Notes: generated by a model not told the origin, from the letters alone. A DNA stretch of 64,000 bases from Bacteroides neonati (GCF_000499785.1 NZ_HG726020.1:1220316-1284315); one strand, 5' to 3'. Positions 43,738-53,285 are shown, counted from the stretch's first letter. Numbers and translations: made by a program.

Positions 43738-44598
43738 ATGAAAACTAAAAACACATGGAAAACAATCGCGTCTTTCCTGATGGTGTTATTTACCATGCCA
43801 CTCGGACACGCACTTATGATTTTAATGGAACACTTATTGTCCCCGACAATGCTTCATTATACAGCTTTTGGAATGGGTGCTTTGGGTATATTAATGGTCA
43901 TTATCGGTGTATTTGCCAATGGTGACACCAAACAAACCCTATGGGGATTATTCGGAGGGTTGCTTTTTTGGACAGGATGGGTCGAATTTATATTCATGTA
44001 TTATGCCCATCGCCATGGCGTACTACCCGAAATAGTCAATGGCGAGGTAGTTACCAAACCCGAATATCTCATTCTATCAGCCACGTTCGGTTTCTGGACA
44101 ATGTTTATGATGCTCTATCTCTTTAGTGTAAGAACCGGTTGCAACTTCCTGAATTGGTGTCAAAAGGTTTTCTTTGGTAACAGAAGAGAAACTATAGTGG
44201 CACGACCCATGACACGCCATACATCTATCGTCACATTTATGGAATTGAATATGATACTATGGACCTCCTATCTGCTACTGATGTTCTGTTACGACAACCA
44301 CTTTTTGGGCGACCATCACCCGGTAACATTTCTCATTGGTATCGGTTGTCTCATTGGATCGGTATTCATGTTTATTCGCCAACTCAAACTGAGCTCATGG
44401 GGTGCAAACATTCGGATGTCGATCGCTACCGTTATCGTATTCTGGACACCGGTTGAGATTTTGGGGCGTATCAATTTCTTTAGCGAAATATGGACTGATC
44501 CATTGAACCATATCACTGAGATGGTTACCGTCCTGACTGCTTTCATAGCACTTGCAGCCTACCTGTGGTATGTAGCATTCAAAAGAAAAAGAGCATAA
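43738..44598 (+). CDS. Unknown polytopic membrane protein of the hmu-like operon
   Basis: 286 residues with about seven or eight transmembrane helices. Several His lie in or at the edge of helices (MPLGHALMILMEHLL, MLHYTAFGMG, FMYYAHRHGVLPE, NHFLGDHHPVTFL), which would suit heme or metal handling in the membrane. I recognise no named family. It sits 25 bp after the HmuY-family gene and 3 bp before a PepSY protein, so it is firmly inside the uptake operon. The start at 43738 is preferred because the upstream part of the frame overlaps the HmuY gene. Confidence 0.7.
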   Translation: MKTKNTWKTIASFLMVLFTMPLGHALMILMEHLLSPTMLHYTAFGMGALGILMVIIGVFANGDTKQTLWGLFGGLLFWTGWVEFIFMYYAHRHGVLPEIVNGEVVTKPEYLILSATFGFWTMFMMLYLFSVRTGCNFLNWCQKVFFGNRRETIVARPMTRHTSIVTFMELNMILWTSYLLLMFCYDNHFLGDHHPVTFLIGIGCLIGSVFMFIRQLKLSSWGANIRMSIATVIVFWTPVEILGRINFFSEIWTDPLNHITEMVTVLTAFIALAAYLWYVAFKRKRA

Positions 44599-44601
44599 CG
44601 C

Positions 44602-46092
44602 ATGAAACAATTAACATGGAGGAAACACCATAAATGGTTCGGGCTGCTATGTAGTTTTTTTATAGTGATGTTTTGTTTGTCTGGTATTATTCTCAATCAC
44701 CGCACAACTGTATCGGGTATGAATGTCAGTCGTAAATGGCTACCTCGAAGTTACCGCTTTCAAAACTGGAATCACGGATTGGTACGGGGCAGTTTGCAAA
44801 CCAGCATCGACGACAAACCCTCTATACTGCTCTATGGCGATGCGGGAATATGGCTCACCGACAGTCATGGCTCGCCGCCAGAGGATTTTAACAAAGGGCT
44901 GCCGCAGGGAGCCGATTTCAGAAACATACGAAACATTGTACAAACGAACAAGGGTGAACTATTTTCTGCAGGCTTATTCGGGCTATACCATTACAATCGC
45001 ATTAAGAGCCACTGGGAATTGGTGAGACTACCAATGAAAGAAGAACGACTGACCGATTTAGTTGTAAGAAACGACACCTTGATCGCTGTCGGGCGTTCTT
45101 ATCTGTACGTCTGCCCAGCTCCCCATAGGAGTTTCCGCATAGTGCAGATAAAAGCAGCGAAAGAGTACGACGGGAAAGTATCTCTATTCCGCACCATATG
45201 GTTGTTGCACAGCGGAGAGCTATTCGGTTCGTTCGGCAAGCTACTCATGGACATAATCGCTCTTATATTAATTGTACTTTGCCTGACCGGAGTATTCTAT
45301 TGGTATTTGCCCAAGCATATAAAAAAGAGACAAAAACGAGGAAAAACGAACCGTATCAGTAAGGATTTATTAAATAAGTCACTTCTTTGGCACGACAAGT
45401 TAGGACGTTGGACGCTTTTCCTCACGCTCCTTATAGGCACCACCGGATGGTGCCTACGTCCACCGATTATGATTGCACTCCTCTTTACAAAGACCTCACC
45501 CATTCCCGGTACAGTACTCGACAGTTCAAACGCATGGGACGACCGTTTGCGCATATTGCGCTTTGACACCCGGCAGAATGAATGGTTATTATCAACCTCG
45601 GAAGGTTTCTATACACTATCTTCTTTAGAAGCCATTCCTGTAAAGTTGTCAAATACGCCTCCGGTAAGTATAATGGGGATCAATGTTTTAGTTCCAGACA
45701 CCTGTGGTAATTGGCTGGTAGGTTCGTTCACTGGACTTTACGTATGGAACAGAAGAGATAATCAGATAAGAGACTACTATACAGGAGATGCTCCTCCGGC
45801 AGAAAAAGGCTCACCTTTCGGTGAGCACGCAATTGCAGGATACAGCAATGATTTCCCGAAACAACATTATATCTTCGATTATCAAACCGGTGCCAATTTC
45901 ATACCGATGCCGCACAACTTTGCTGTATTACCTATTTCGCTCTGGAAGCTGTGCGTTGAGATTCATACAGGACGTATATACACCTTTCTGGAACCTGCGA
46001 CACTTGTTTTTATTTTCGTTGCCGGTCTACTCACAGTATGGATACTCATCACGGGATATAAAATAAGGAAACGAAAAAAAGTATTTCGTTAG
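44602..46092 (+). CDS. PepSY-type membrane protein with propeller-like periplasmic parts
   Basis: 496 residues: N-terminal helix WFGLLCSFFIVMFCLSGIIL followed by a periplasmic section (about 45-205), a central pair of helices (about 212-235 and 265-290) and a second periplasmic section (about 300-450), then a C-terminal helix. The N-terminal HHKWFGLL and the WHDKLGRWTLF motif are typical of PepSY_TM proteins. The soluble parts repeat a short motif (GIWLTDSHG, GLFGLYHYN, EGFYTLSS, GLYVWNRRDNQ) like blades of a ligand-sensing beta-propeller. Probably assists reduction or release of imported heme iron. Its end overlaps the convergent DUF58 gene by 4 bp. Confidence 0.75.
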   Translation: MKQLTWRKHHKWFGLLCSFFIVMFCLSGIILNHRTTVSGMNVSRKWLPRSYRFQNWNHGLVRGSLQTSIDDKPSILLYGDAGIWLTDSHGSPPEDFNKGLPQGADFRNIRNIVQTNKGELFSAGLFGLYHYNRIKSHWELVRLPMKEERLTDLVVRNDTLIAVGRSYLYVCPAPHRSFRIVQIKAAKEYDGKVSLFRTIWLLHSGELFGSFGKLLMDIIALILIVLCLTGVFYWYLPKHIKKRQKRGKTNRISKDLLNKSLLWHDKLGRWTLFLTLLIGTTGWCLRPPIMIALLFTKTSPIPGTVLDSSNAWDDRLRILRFDTRQNEWLLSTSEGFYTLSSLEAIPVKLSNTPPVSIMGINVLVPDTCGNWLVGSFTGLYVWNRRDNQIRDYYTGDAPPAEKGSPFGEHAIAGYSNDFPKQHYIFDYQTGANFIPMPHNFAVLPISLWKLCVEIHTGRIYTFLEPATLVFIFVAGLLTVWILITGYKIRKRKKVFR

Positions 46093-47387
46093 GCTTTTAA
46101 CTCCAGATACTTGTTGATAACCCCCACCGATAACTGATCGGGAGCAATCAAGAGCGAATAGATGCCTTGTTGTTTGAGGGTCGAAACGATGAGTCGCTTC
46201 TCGTACGCCGTTTTTTGAGCGATAACCCTGCGGTAATAACTTTCCGTATCGGTAGCAGGCTGCTCTGCATAGGCTTTCAGTTCCACATCTTCGAAGAATA
46301 CAACGAGCAAACGGTGCCGACGGGCAAGTTGCTGCAAGTAAGGAAGCTGCCGGTTCATACTGCCCACGCTATCGAAGTTGGTATAGAGGATAAGTAAGCT
46401 CCGCTTGCTTAAGTGTTTTCCCAAATGAACACACAAAGCCGAGAAATCGGTTTCGCCAAACGTCGTTTCCTGCTTATACAGGTTCTCGAGCAGCGTCTGC
46501 ATCTGTCCGGTCTGCCGGGAAGCGGGAACAAAGGTATCGAACGCATCACTGAAAGTAACCAGTCCGGCTTTATCTTCTTTGCGCATAGCCACGTAAGACA
46601 ATACCAAAGAGGCGTTGATGGCATAATCGAGCAGCGTCATCCCACGAAAGGCATGCTGCATCACGCGACCTTTGTCAATAAGGCTATAAATGGGTTGTGA
46701 TCGTTCGTCCTGAAACACATTCACCATCAACTCATGCTTGCGCGCACTGGCTTTCCAGTTGATGGTGCGGTAATCATCTCCTTTCACGTATTCTTTAATC
46801 TGCTCAAATTCGGTTTGATGGCCGATGCGCCGTATCTTTTTGATACCCATTTCGGTTAGGTTATTGCTCATGGCGAGTAGCTCATAATGATGAAGCATGA
46901 GGTACGAGGGGTACACCTTGATGGTCTGTGGTTCGGCACACGAGAACCGACGTTGCAACAAGCACAGCCGCGTAGAAGCAAAGATACGTATGCGCCCGAA
47001 ATCGAAAAGCCCCCGTTGCGTCGGTAGCAATGTGTAACTGATGTCTTTGCCCTCGCCTTGCTTGAGCGTACAGGTAAACCGGATGTCGCGTCGCTGAAAG
47101 ATGGCAGGTATCTCGTCGATCACCGTAAGAGAAACGAGAAACGGATAGCGGCTGTCCACACGCAGGTGTACCGAATTGTCGTCGCCATTGGAGAAACGCT
47201 CGGCACAGCGTCGGGTGGCAGCGATACCGTGCGTGCGATACAAGAGCAGCGCATCTGCCAGTATCAATACAACGAGTACAGCCACAGCCACCTGCCCGAT
47301 AATGAACAGGGAGCCGTACACATATCCTCCGCAGAGCAGCAGAATAACAGACAGCAAGATACGAAAAAGACGAGGAGTCAAGAACAT
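46089..47387 (-). CDS. DUF58 domain protein
   Basis: 432 residues: two N-terminal membrane helices (about 5-50), a beta-sandwich section (about 60-170) and the DUF58/vWA-like core with the signature KEYVKGDDYRTINWKASAR (about 210) and an N-terminal MIDAS-like stretch IYSLIDKGRVM. It works with MoxR ATPases in envelope or metal-insertion chaperone systems; in Bacteroidetes the precise role is unknown. Last gene of a six-gene operon on the minus strand. Confidence 0.9.
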   Translation of the reverse strand: MFLTPRLFRILLSVILLLCGGYVYGSLFIIGQVAVAVLVVLILADALLLYRTHGIAATRRCAERFSNGDDNSVHLRVDSRYPFLVSLTVIDEIPAIFQRRDIRFTCTLKQGEGKDISYTLLPTQRGLFDFGRIRIFASTRLCLLQRRFSCAEPQTIKVYPSYLMLHHYELLAMSNNLTEMGIKKIRRIGHQTEFEQIKEYVKGDDYRTINWKASARKHELMVNVFQDERSQPIYSLIDKGRVMQHAFRGMTLLDYAINASLVLSYVAMRKEDKAGLVTFSDAFDTFVPASRQTGQMQTLLENLYKQETTFGETDFSALCVHLGKHLSKRSLLILYTNFDSVGSMNRQLPYLQQLARRHRLLVVFFEDVELKAYAEQPATDTESYYRRVIAQKTAYEKRLIVSTLKQQGIYSLLIAPDQLSVGVINKYLELKA

Positions 47388-47413
47388 AGGCTACGGGCAA
47401 TAGTATCGGTTAT

Positions 47414-48376
47414 TTATTTGGGAACTTCGACCTTATCCATCAACCGCCGGGTGACCTTAACAGCCGAGTAGCCTTCCATCTCGGCCTCAGCCGTAAGTAT
47501 CAGGCGATGCTGCAATACGTAGGGGGCGACGAATTTAATATCCTCGGGCGTTACGAAGTCACGGCCTTGCAACAAGGCATAAGCCTTGGAAGCTTGCAAC
47601 AACGCTACCGAAGCACGGGGAGATGCACCCAGATAAACCGACTTGCTGGTACGTGTTTGCTGCACAATCAGTGCAATGTACTGCAACAGCGTGCGGTCAA
47701 CAAAAACCTCTTGCATCAAGGCACGCAGAGAGAGCAGTTCACTGCGCGAAAGAATAGGTTTCACATCGGCAAGCCGCACCAGTTCTGTCCGCGTATGGTG
47801 CCGTTCGAGAATGGCAACCTCCTCTTCGAGCGAGGGGTATTCCATCGTAATCTTCATCAGAAAGCGGTCGAGCTGCGCTTCGGGAAGTTTATAAGTTCCC
47901 TCCTGCTCTACCGGGTTTTGTGTGGCAAGGATGGTATAAAGCTCGCCCATGCGGTAGGTGGAACCGTCGATACTGATCTGCCGCTCTTCCATCACCTCAA
48001 AGAGAGCAGCCTGGGTTTTGGCAGGAGCACGATTGATTTCATCGACAAGCACCAGGTCGGCAAAGATAGGCCCCCGGTGGAAATCGAACTCGCTACGCTG
48101 CATATTAAATACGGTGGTGCCCAATACGTCGCTCGGCATCAGGTCGGGGGTAAATTGAATACGGCTAAAGTCGGCGTCAATCAAACGGGCGGTTAACTTA
48201 GCCAACAAGGTTTTGGCTACGCCCGGCACCCCTTCGATAAGCGCATGGCCATTGGCCAGAATCGTAGTAAGCACGAGATCGACCGTTTGTTTCTGTCCAA
48301 CGATGATAGCAGCAATCTCTGCTTTGAGTTGAGCTATCCGCTCGCTAAAGTGAGTTAAATCGATACGTTGTTCCAT
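47414..48376 (-). CDS. MoxR-family AAA+ ATPase
   Basis: 320 residues: Walker A GVPGVAKTLLAKLTA (about 55), Walker B LVLVDEINRAPAKTQAAL, sensor ILATQNPVEQEGTY and the C-terminal lid with GASPRASVALLQASKA. It is a cytosolic chaperone-type ATPase acting on partners encoded around it. Lies 26 bp upstream of the DUF58 gene and 12 bp after the DUF4350 gene, in the order typical for Bacteroidetes. Confidence 0.95.
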   Translation of the reverse strand: MEQRIDLTHFSERIAQLKAEIAAIIVGQKQTVDLVLTTILANGHALIEGVPGVAKTLLAKLTARLIDADFSRIQFTPDLMPSDVLGTTVFNMQRSEFDFHRGPIFADLVLVDEINRAPAKTQAALFEVMEERQISIDGSTYRMGELYTILATQNPVEQEGTYKLPEAQLDRFLMKITMEYPSLEEEVAILERHHTRTELVRLADVKPILSRSELLSLRALMQEVFVDRTLLQYIALIVQQTRTSKSVYLGASPRASVALLQASKAYALLQGRDFVTPEDIKFVAPYVLQHRLILTAEAEMEGYSAVKVTRRLMDKVEVPK

Positions 48377-48388
48377 TTATTTCAGTTA

Positions 48389-49633
48389 TTATATGGTTTG
48401 TAAGATACTGAGCATTTGGTCTATCAACCGCTTCATTTGCTCGTTGTTCACCCGCTTCTCTCCACGCACCAACGGACGCAGTTCGTAAAGCAATCCGCGG
48501 ATATCCGCCTCCTCTTTGCCTGTCTTTTCGGCCAAGTGCTTGCCGAGTGCCTTATCATCACTCCCATCATCGACATCGATGTGTAGCTCGCGACGCAATG
48601 TCTCGGCAAAATAGAGATATTGCTTCAGCACCAGATCGGTCGGGTTCTTCTGTTGAAAATAGAGTGTACCGATCAGTTTGGTGAACTCGAGCGTATTGTT
48701 CTCGGGTTGGCGAATAACCGGTATGGCGCGTTGCTGCCTGTGGGCACTGTTCACCATAAAGAGCACAATCGATATCAGGGTGAGGTAAAGCCCCCAGCGC
48801 AGTGCAGGTTGCGAAAGGAAATAGCGAAAGGGAGACTCCTGCTCTTGTGCAAAGACTCCGTAAGCCTCGGTGCGAAGCAACGGAAGCGGTTGCAGTTGAG
48901 AGAGCAAACGCCAGACATAGGTTGCATTACTGCCATCGAGCAGGGCATAGTTGGTCAAAAGCAGCGGCGTGGATACGAGAATGATCTCGCCACGCCCCAC
49001 CGGGCAACTGATTGCTACCGGCGGCGGAAGGGTTTTCGTACTATCCAACGGTACAATGGCCGAAAGGTTGCATGCCAATACCTCAGTGAGCGAATCGTAG
49101 CGAACGAAGTGGCTCGGGCAAAGCTGCGGATAGAAACGGAAGTTGCGAGGAGCATACCGAAGCGTATCGCCTACCCACTGCAACGTATCGCGACTATGCA
49201 GCGAAGCAGCTACACTTTTCATTGCCTTAAAGCTAAAGTACGAGTAAGAACATTCGAACCCGAGCGTATCGCTCAATGCATTGCCGAAAGAGAGAGAGGC
49301 CAAGAGTATTTTATTGCCGCGGTGCGCCAATTCGATCAGTGCATCGACATCGGGCTTCGTTAAGTCGAGGTTCTGAGCCACCACCATGATGGCACGTGGC
49401 TGCACCGTATCGGTATCGGCAGCCAGTTGGTAAAAAGTGGAATGTGACAAAGTGTACCCCTGAGGCCAGGCATCGGTGAGCGACTCATCGAACAGAGCAC
49501 AACCGAAAGGTTGCTTATCGTTGTGCCCGTACGTAGGGTTCCACACAAACCTCTTGGGCAAGCTGCACTCTATGGCAAACATAATCCCCAGAAAGAGAAT
49601 GATAAACAGTGCAAAGCCGTACGAACCTTTCAT
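48389..49633 (-). CDS. DUF4350-type membrane protein
   Basis: 414 residues: one N-terminal helix (YGFALFIILFLGIMFAIE), a large extracytoplasmic domain with an amidotransferase-like fold (GCALFDESLTDAWPQGY, PRAIMVVAQNLDLTK, RGNKILLASLSFG), a second helix (about 285-300) and a cytosolic tail. Context and layout match DUF4350 proteins of MoxR operons. Its start overlaps the upstream DUF4129 gene by 4 bp (ATGA). Confidence 0.85.
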   Translation of the reverse strand: MKGSYGFALFIILFLGIMFAIECSLPKRFVWNPTYGHNDKQPFGCALFDESLTDAWPQGYTLSHSTFYQLAADTDTVQPRAIMVVAQNLDLTKPDVDALIELAHRGNKILLASLSFGNALSDTLGFECSYSYFSFKAMKSVAASLHSRDTLQWVGDTLRYAPRNFRFYPQLCPSHFVRYDSLTEVLACNLSAIVPLDSTKTLPPPVAISCPVGRGEIILVSTPLLLTNYALLDGSNATYVWRLLSQLQPLPLLRTEAYGVFAQEQESPFRYFLSQPALRWGLYLTLISIVLFMVNSAHRQQRAIPVIRQPENNTLEFTKLIGTLYFQQKNPTDLVLKQYLYFAETLRRELHIDVDDGSDDKALGKHLAEKTGKEEADIRGLLYELRPLVRGEKRVNNEQMKRLIDQMLSILQTI

Positions 49634-50280
49634 GACACTCCTCCTTTCATTGCCAAAGCCGCAGGCAAACGCTGCAACAAAGCGTGTTGATCGCTCCGCA
49701 TCCGATCGAATAACGGAAGCGTGGCATCAAAGTTACCATAGCGCACCCGCAGAAAGTTGTTGGTGATGCTCCGGAAGAAGCTGCGCAACGCCTCATCTTT
49801 CACCTCATACAGATACTCGGTGGGTGTTTTGTGGGGTTGCCAATTCAGCTGCCCGCCATCGCTCAACTGCTTCAACGTTTGCAGATAAAGCAAGCGGATG
49901 GCTTCGCGATAATCGCCACGCTGGCAGGATGCCTCGATACATTCGTCGAACGAAATGCCATAAATGGTATCTTCGTGCATATGATAGGCTGCCGAATGCT
50001 TCGGAGCACGCAAGAAGAGTTCGGGTCGTTTGCGGTAAAGGAACCAAAGCAGGCATAAAAGAATAAGCAATAGCAGCACGATGAGTACGATACCCGTATA
50101 CTCTTCGGCAAAACGGTTTCCAAAAAGGAATTGCAGCACCTTGCCCAACCATATCTGAACGAGTCCCATCAAATTGACTTCGGGAGATAAGAGTTCGCGG
50201 TTGTACTGATAAGCCGAATCGGCTTGCCAGGCAGCGATTTTTGTGGTGTCGCACACTAAGGTATCGGCAAGGAGCGTCAT
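49630..50280 (-). CDS. DUF4129-type membrane protein
   Basis: 216 residues: an N-terminal periplasmic part, one membrane helix (about 68-88, LIVLLLLILLCLLWFLYR with flanking residues) and a cytosolic domain with the DUF4129 pattern QRGDYREAIRLLYLQTLKQL and TPTEYLYEV. Member of the MoxR operon; 12 bp after the membrane protein gene upstream. Confidence 0.85.
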   Translation of the reverse strand: MTLLADTLVCDTTKIAAWQADSAYQYNRELLSPEVNLMGLVQIWLGKVLQFLFGNRFAEEYTGIVLIVLLLLILLCLLWFLYRKRPELFLRAPKHSAAYHMHEDTIYGISFDECIEASCQRGDYREAIRLLYLQTLKQLSDGGQLNWQPHKTPTEYLYEVKDEALRSFFRSITNNFLRVRYGNFDATLPLFDRMRSDQHALLQRLPAALAMKGGVS

Positions 50281-50292
50281 TCCATCTATCTC

Positions 50293-51228
50293 TTAGAGTT
50301 TATCGAAATTCTCAATATCGCTCTCTATCGAAATGCTGTCGACCACCTCGGAAGCATGTCCGTATTGATAGGCTACGCCGACCAACGTGAAAGTCATGCC
50401 CAGATAGCTTCCATAACACTGCAAGATGGCAAAGAGGTAAATAACAAAGTTATAACCCACCGAAACGGTAACGGCATCGCCGGAATCGCTCATGCTGAAC
50501 AACTGTTTCACCATCACTGCCACCGTCCACGGCGTGCCGATCACTCCTTGCAGAATACCGCCAATAATGCCCATCAGCAGCGTAATCAGGAAAACACCAC
50601 CCCACGTGGCAAAACCCAACCGGAAGGTTTTACTTAAGGCATCCATGAGATGAATGTCCTCGAACAGGTAGATGGGTGCGTACAATGACAGGGGCACGAT
50701 CAATGCAAAAAGCAGCGGCAAGGTTACAATAAGCGTGAAAGGAGTGAGCACTGCCAAGCCTATGACAAGAGCAATAGCAAGCAACAGCAACAAGAAGGTA
50801 AAAAGAGAGAGTCTGAACATCGCCCGGAGGTTGTGCATCAACAGCGGCTTCAACTCGGTCAATGTCATACCCGCCAAACGTTCGGGACGCTGACTGTAGG
50901 CTTTCATCAGTCCGTAAACCAATGAGGCAATGAGCATAGTGCCTACCCAATAACACAAGATGGTAAGCCCATAGGTTGTACCCAATTGCGGCAACGCAGA
51001 CAAAATGGTATCGCTATTGCCCCCCTCAATTTCGCTCACGAGACCCATGTACTGGCTCATAAACCCGTTCAGACTCAATGCCTGCAACAGCGATAAGGGC
51101 AGCATCAGATAGGTAATAAACTTAAGCAGAGGCTTCCAATTCTCTTTAATGAAGTCGAACGAAGCATTCATTTTATCGCCAAACGAGCGTTTGGCGTACA
51201 ACTTAATCGGGGCTTTCTGTGATTCCAT
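50293..51228 (-). CDS. Polytopic membrane protein of the MoxR operon
   Basis: 311 residues with about six membrane helices. The pattern FIKENWKPLLKFITYLMLP near the N-terminus and several Gly-rich helices resemble the glycerophosphoryl-diester-like or DUF975-type membrane proteins, but I cannot assign a function. It overlaps the end of the SpoIIM gene by 26 bp, indicating translational coupling; a start at MNASFDF (19 codons later) would remove the overlap. Confidence 0.75.
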   Translation of the reverse strand: MESQKAPIKLYAKRSFGDKMNASFDFIKENWKPLLKFITYLMLPLSLLQALSLNGFMSQYMGLVSEIEGGNSDTILSALPQLGTTYGLTILCYWVGTMLIASLVYGLMKAYSQRPERLAGMTLTELKPLLMHNLRAMFRLSLFTFLLLLLAIALVIGLAVLTPFTLIVTLPLLFALIVPLSLYAPIYLFEDIHLMDALSKTFRLGFATWGGVFLITLLMGIIGGILQGVIGTPWTVAVMVKQLFSMSDSGDAVTVSVGYNFVIYLFAILQCYGSYLGMTFTLVGVAYQYGHASEVVDSISIESDIENFDKL

Positions 51229-52171
51229 ACGTTTTTTTATTAGGTAAGTAAATATAATAATACAGTATAAATGCGAGTGAGAGAACGATGATGCTCAATC
51301 GAACGAAGTCGGGAAGGCCGGTATGCCGGGTCACAAACCCTTCGATAAACCCGGCCAATACAAAGATTGGCACAGTACCGATCACGATTTTAACCCCGCG
51401 ACGGGCAGCACGGCGAAAGGAAGCCGCCCGGGAATAAGTGCCCGGAAACAACCATCCGTTGCCCAATGTCAGTCCGGCGGCTCCGGAGACGATGATTGCC
51501 CAGATCTCGAGCGTGCCGTGCAGCCAGATAGCCAGCATCGATTCGCCCAACAGCCCTTGCTGATAGAAAAAGGTTTGAAAAGAGCCCAACATCACCCCGT
51601 TATTGAACAGAATATAGCCGGTGCCGAAGCTGGTAAGCAGTCCCATGGCGAAACAGTTGAAAGATACCATTACGTTATTGAGCGTAATGCCGAGAAACAT
51701 CGGAACCTCCTCGGCACCGTTATACACAGCCATCGGCTCGCCATTGGCTATATTGGCCAAGGTCATATCGACATATCCGTTGCCGAGTATGAGACGTACG
51801 AAGTTATCATCGTTCCACGTAGAAACCATACCGATAACGACACTCAGGGCGAAGATAAGAGCAGACAGCCGAAGCGCACCACGGGCATCGTGCATCGTTC
51901 GGGGAATTTCGCGCGTCCAGAAGGTAATGATGCGCGTCCAATGTTCGCGTTTGTTGCGATAGATGGCGTTGTGCAGTGCCGAAGCCAGGTTGTTGAGGTA
52001 AATCGTAATGCGCGAATGAGGATAATGCGTCTGAGCGAAAGCCAGATCGGCCGTCAGGTCCGTATAGGCATCAGCCACTCGGTCGGGATTGAGGTGCTCA
52101 ATCTCTTCCAGCACCTTTTCGGTCTGCTTCCACTTATCGATGTTCCGACGAATAAACGTTACTTCCTTCAT
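51203..52171 (-). CDS. SpoIIM-family (stage II sporulation protein M-like) membrane protein
   Basis: 322 residues: a soluble N-terminal helical region (about 1-105), then about five membrane helices including the conserved NVMVSFNCFAMGLLTSFGTG, AIWLHGTLEIWAIIVSGAAGL segment that defines the family. In non-sporulating Bacteroidetes it accompanies MoxR, DUF58 and RDD genes. First gene of the minus-strand operon, with the promoter at 52214-52221. Confidence 0.9.
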   Translation of the reverse strand: MKEVTFIRRNIDKWKQTEKVLEEIEHLNPDRVADAYTDLTADLAFAQTHYPHSRITIYLNNLASALHNAIYRNKREHWTRIITFWTREIPRTMHDARGALRLSALIFALSVVIGMVSTWNDDNFVRLILGNGYVDMTLANIANGEPMAVYNGAEEVPMFLGITLNNVMVSFNCFAMGLLTSFGTGYILFNNGVMLGSFQTFFYQQGLLGESMLAIWLHGTLEIWAIIVSGAAGLTLGNGWLFPGTYSRAASFRRAARRGVKIVIGTVPIFVLAGFIEGFVTRHTGLPDFVRLSIIVLSLAFILYYYIYLPNKKTYGITESPD

Positions 52172-52213
52172 CCCAACAGGCTAATTCGGAGAAGTTTTGC
52201 CCGAATTAGTAAG

Positions 52214-52241
52214 CAAAAGTAACAGATTTATGATATATTTG
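52214..52241. promoter_or_regulatory. Divergent promoters of the SpoIIM-MoxR operon and RDD gene
   Basis: Minus strand: TACTTTTG (52221-52214), 43 bp from the SpoIIM start. Plus strand: TATATTTG (52234-52241), 30 bp from the RDD start. Both match TAnnTTTG exactly. The two -7 boxes are only 12 bp apart, so the -33 region of each overlaps the core of the other and the polymerases should compete. Confidence 0.65.
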
Positions 52242-52270
52242 CAACCGATACCTTAAAATATTTAAATAAA

Positions 52271-53014
52271 ATGTCACAGTCGACTATCCTTACGGGACAA
52301 TATGTACGTATCAGCCAAACCCCGGCAAGCGTCGGAGAGCGGCTTATAGCACTTTTCATCGACTATGTATTGGTGATACTTTACGTGATAGGAATGTCGG
52401 TTTTATTGGAGCGACTTAACATTCATGCCTTCTCCAGTCTGTCTTTCTTTTTCCTTTTCGGTTTCGTCTTTCTTCCTGCGTTGTGCTATCCGCTTTTGTG
52501 CGAGGTGTTTAACCGGGGGCAAAGCGTGGGCAAGCGGTTGCTCAACCTCCGGGTGGTGAAGGTAGATGGCTCTACCCCTAGCCTGAGTTCGTACCTGCTG
52601 CGGTGGCTCCTCTTTATTGTCGACGTACCACTGACGGGAGGATTGGGCCTCGTAGTCGTATTGCTGACCAAGAATAACCAACGGCTGGGCGATCTGGCTG
52701 CCGGAACGATGGTCATCAAGGAGAAAAACTACCGCAAAATACACGTCAGCCTCGACGAGTTCGACCACCTGACAAGCGGTTACCGCCCCCGCTATCCACA
52801 GGCGGCAGACCTTTCGATCGAACAGGTCAATACCATCAATAAAGTTCTCATCGCCTCCGTATCATCTACTAAAGGAGGTAAGCAACTAGCTGCTTTGGCC
52901 TATAAGATACGAACAACGCTGGCACTACCGGAAAGTGCCACCAACACAGATGACACAACATTACTGCACACGCTGCTACGCGATTATCAGTATTATGCAT
53001 TGGAAGAGGTATAA
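52271..53014 (+). CDS. RDD-family membrane protein
   Basis: 247 residues: the RDD core (about 15-150) has PASVGERLIALFIDYVLVIL (first Arg-Asp pair), the GQSVGKRLLNLRVVKVDG loop and a third helix with LGDLAAGTMVIKEK. The C-terminal 75 residues (from QAADLSIEQVNTINKVL) form a soluble helical tail. Divergent partner of the MoxR operon, as in most Bacteroidetes. A diverged copy of the tail alone is found 600 bp downstream (53607-53819). Confidence 0.93.
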   Translation: MSQSTILTGQYVRISQTPASVGERLIALFIDYVLVILYVIGMSVLLERLNIHAFSSLSFFFLFGFVFLPALCYPLLCEVFNRGQSVGKRLLNLRVVKVDGSTPSLSSYLLRWLLFIVDVPLTGGLGLVVVLLTKNNQRLGDLAAGTMVIKEKNYRKIHVSLDEFDHLTSGYRPRYPQAADLSIEQVNTINKVLIASVSSTKGGKQLAALAYKIRTTLALPESATNTDDTTLLHTLLRDYQYYALEEV

Positions 53015-53183
53015 AGAGCCCAACATACGATAGCGAGCCCAATAGACAGAATAAACAACTGTCAATCAAGATGTTAATTGTATCTAAAAGTTACAGAACT
53101 TAAATCGAAAGGTTTTTCTAAATTGATAAGAAAGGCTATATTGCGCAAAACTCATTCTTTATTAACTAAAATCTAGAAAGAAC

Positions 53184-53285
53184 ATGAAAGAATTCGTCAA
53201 CCTACTAAAGAGATTCGCAAAAGGAATATTCTGTATTTATTTTCCAAGAGTGATAAATAAGAAAAGAGGCCTAACATGCTTATAA
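53184..53285 (+). CDS. Possible 33-residue basic peptide
   Basis: ATG at 53184 opens a frame of 33 codons encoding a basic, aromatic peptide (starts MKEFVNLLKRFAKG, ends GLTCL). Its stop overlaps the ATG of the next small membrane gene by 10 bp, an arrangement that suggests translational coupling. No family is recognised; it could equally be a leader segment. Confidence 0.35.
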   Translation: MKEFVNLLKRFAKGIFCIYFPRVINKKRGLTCL

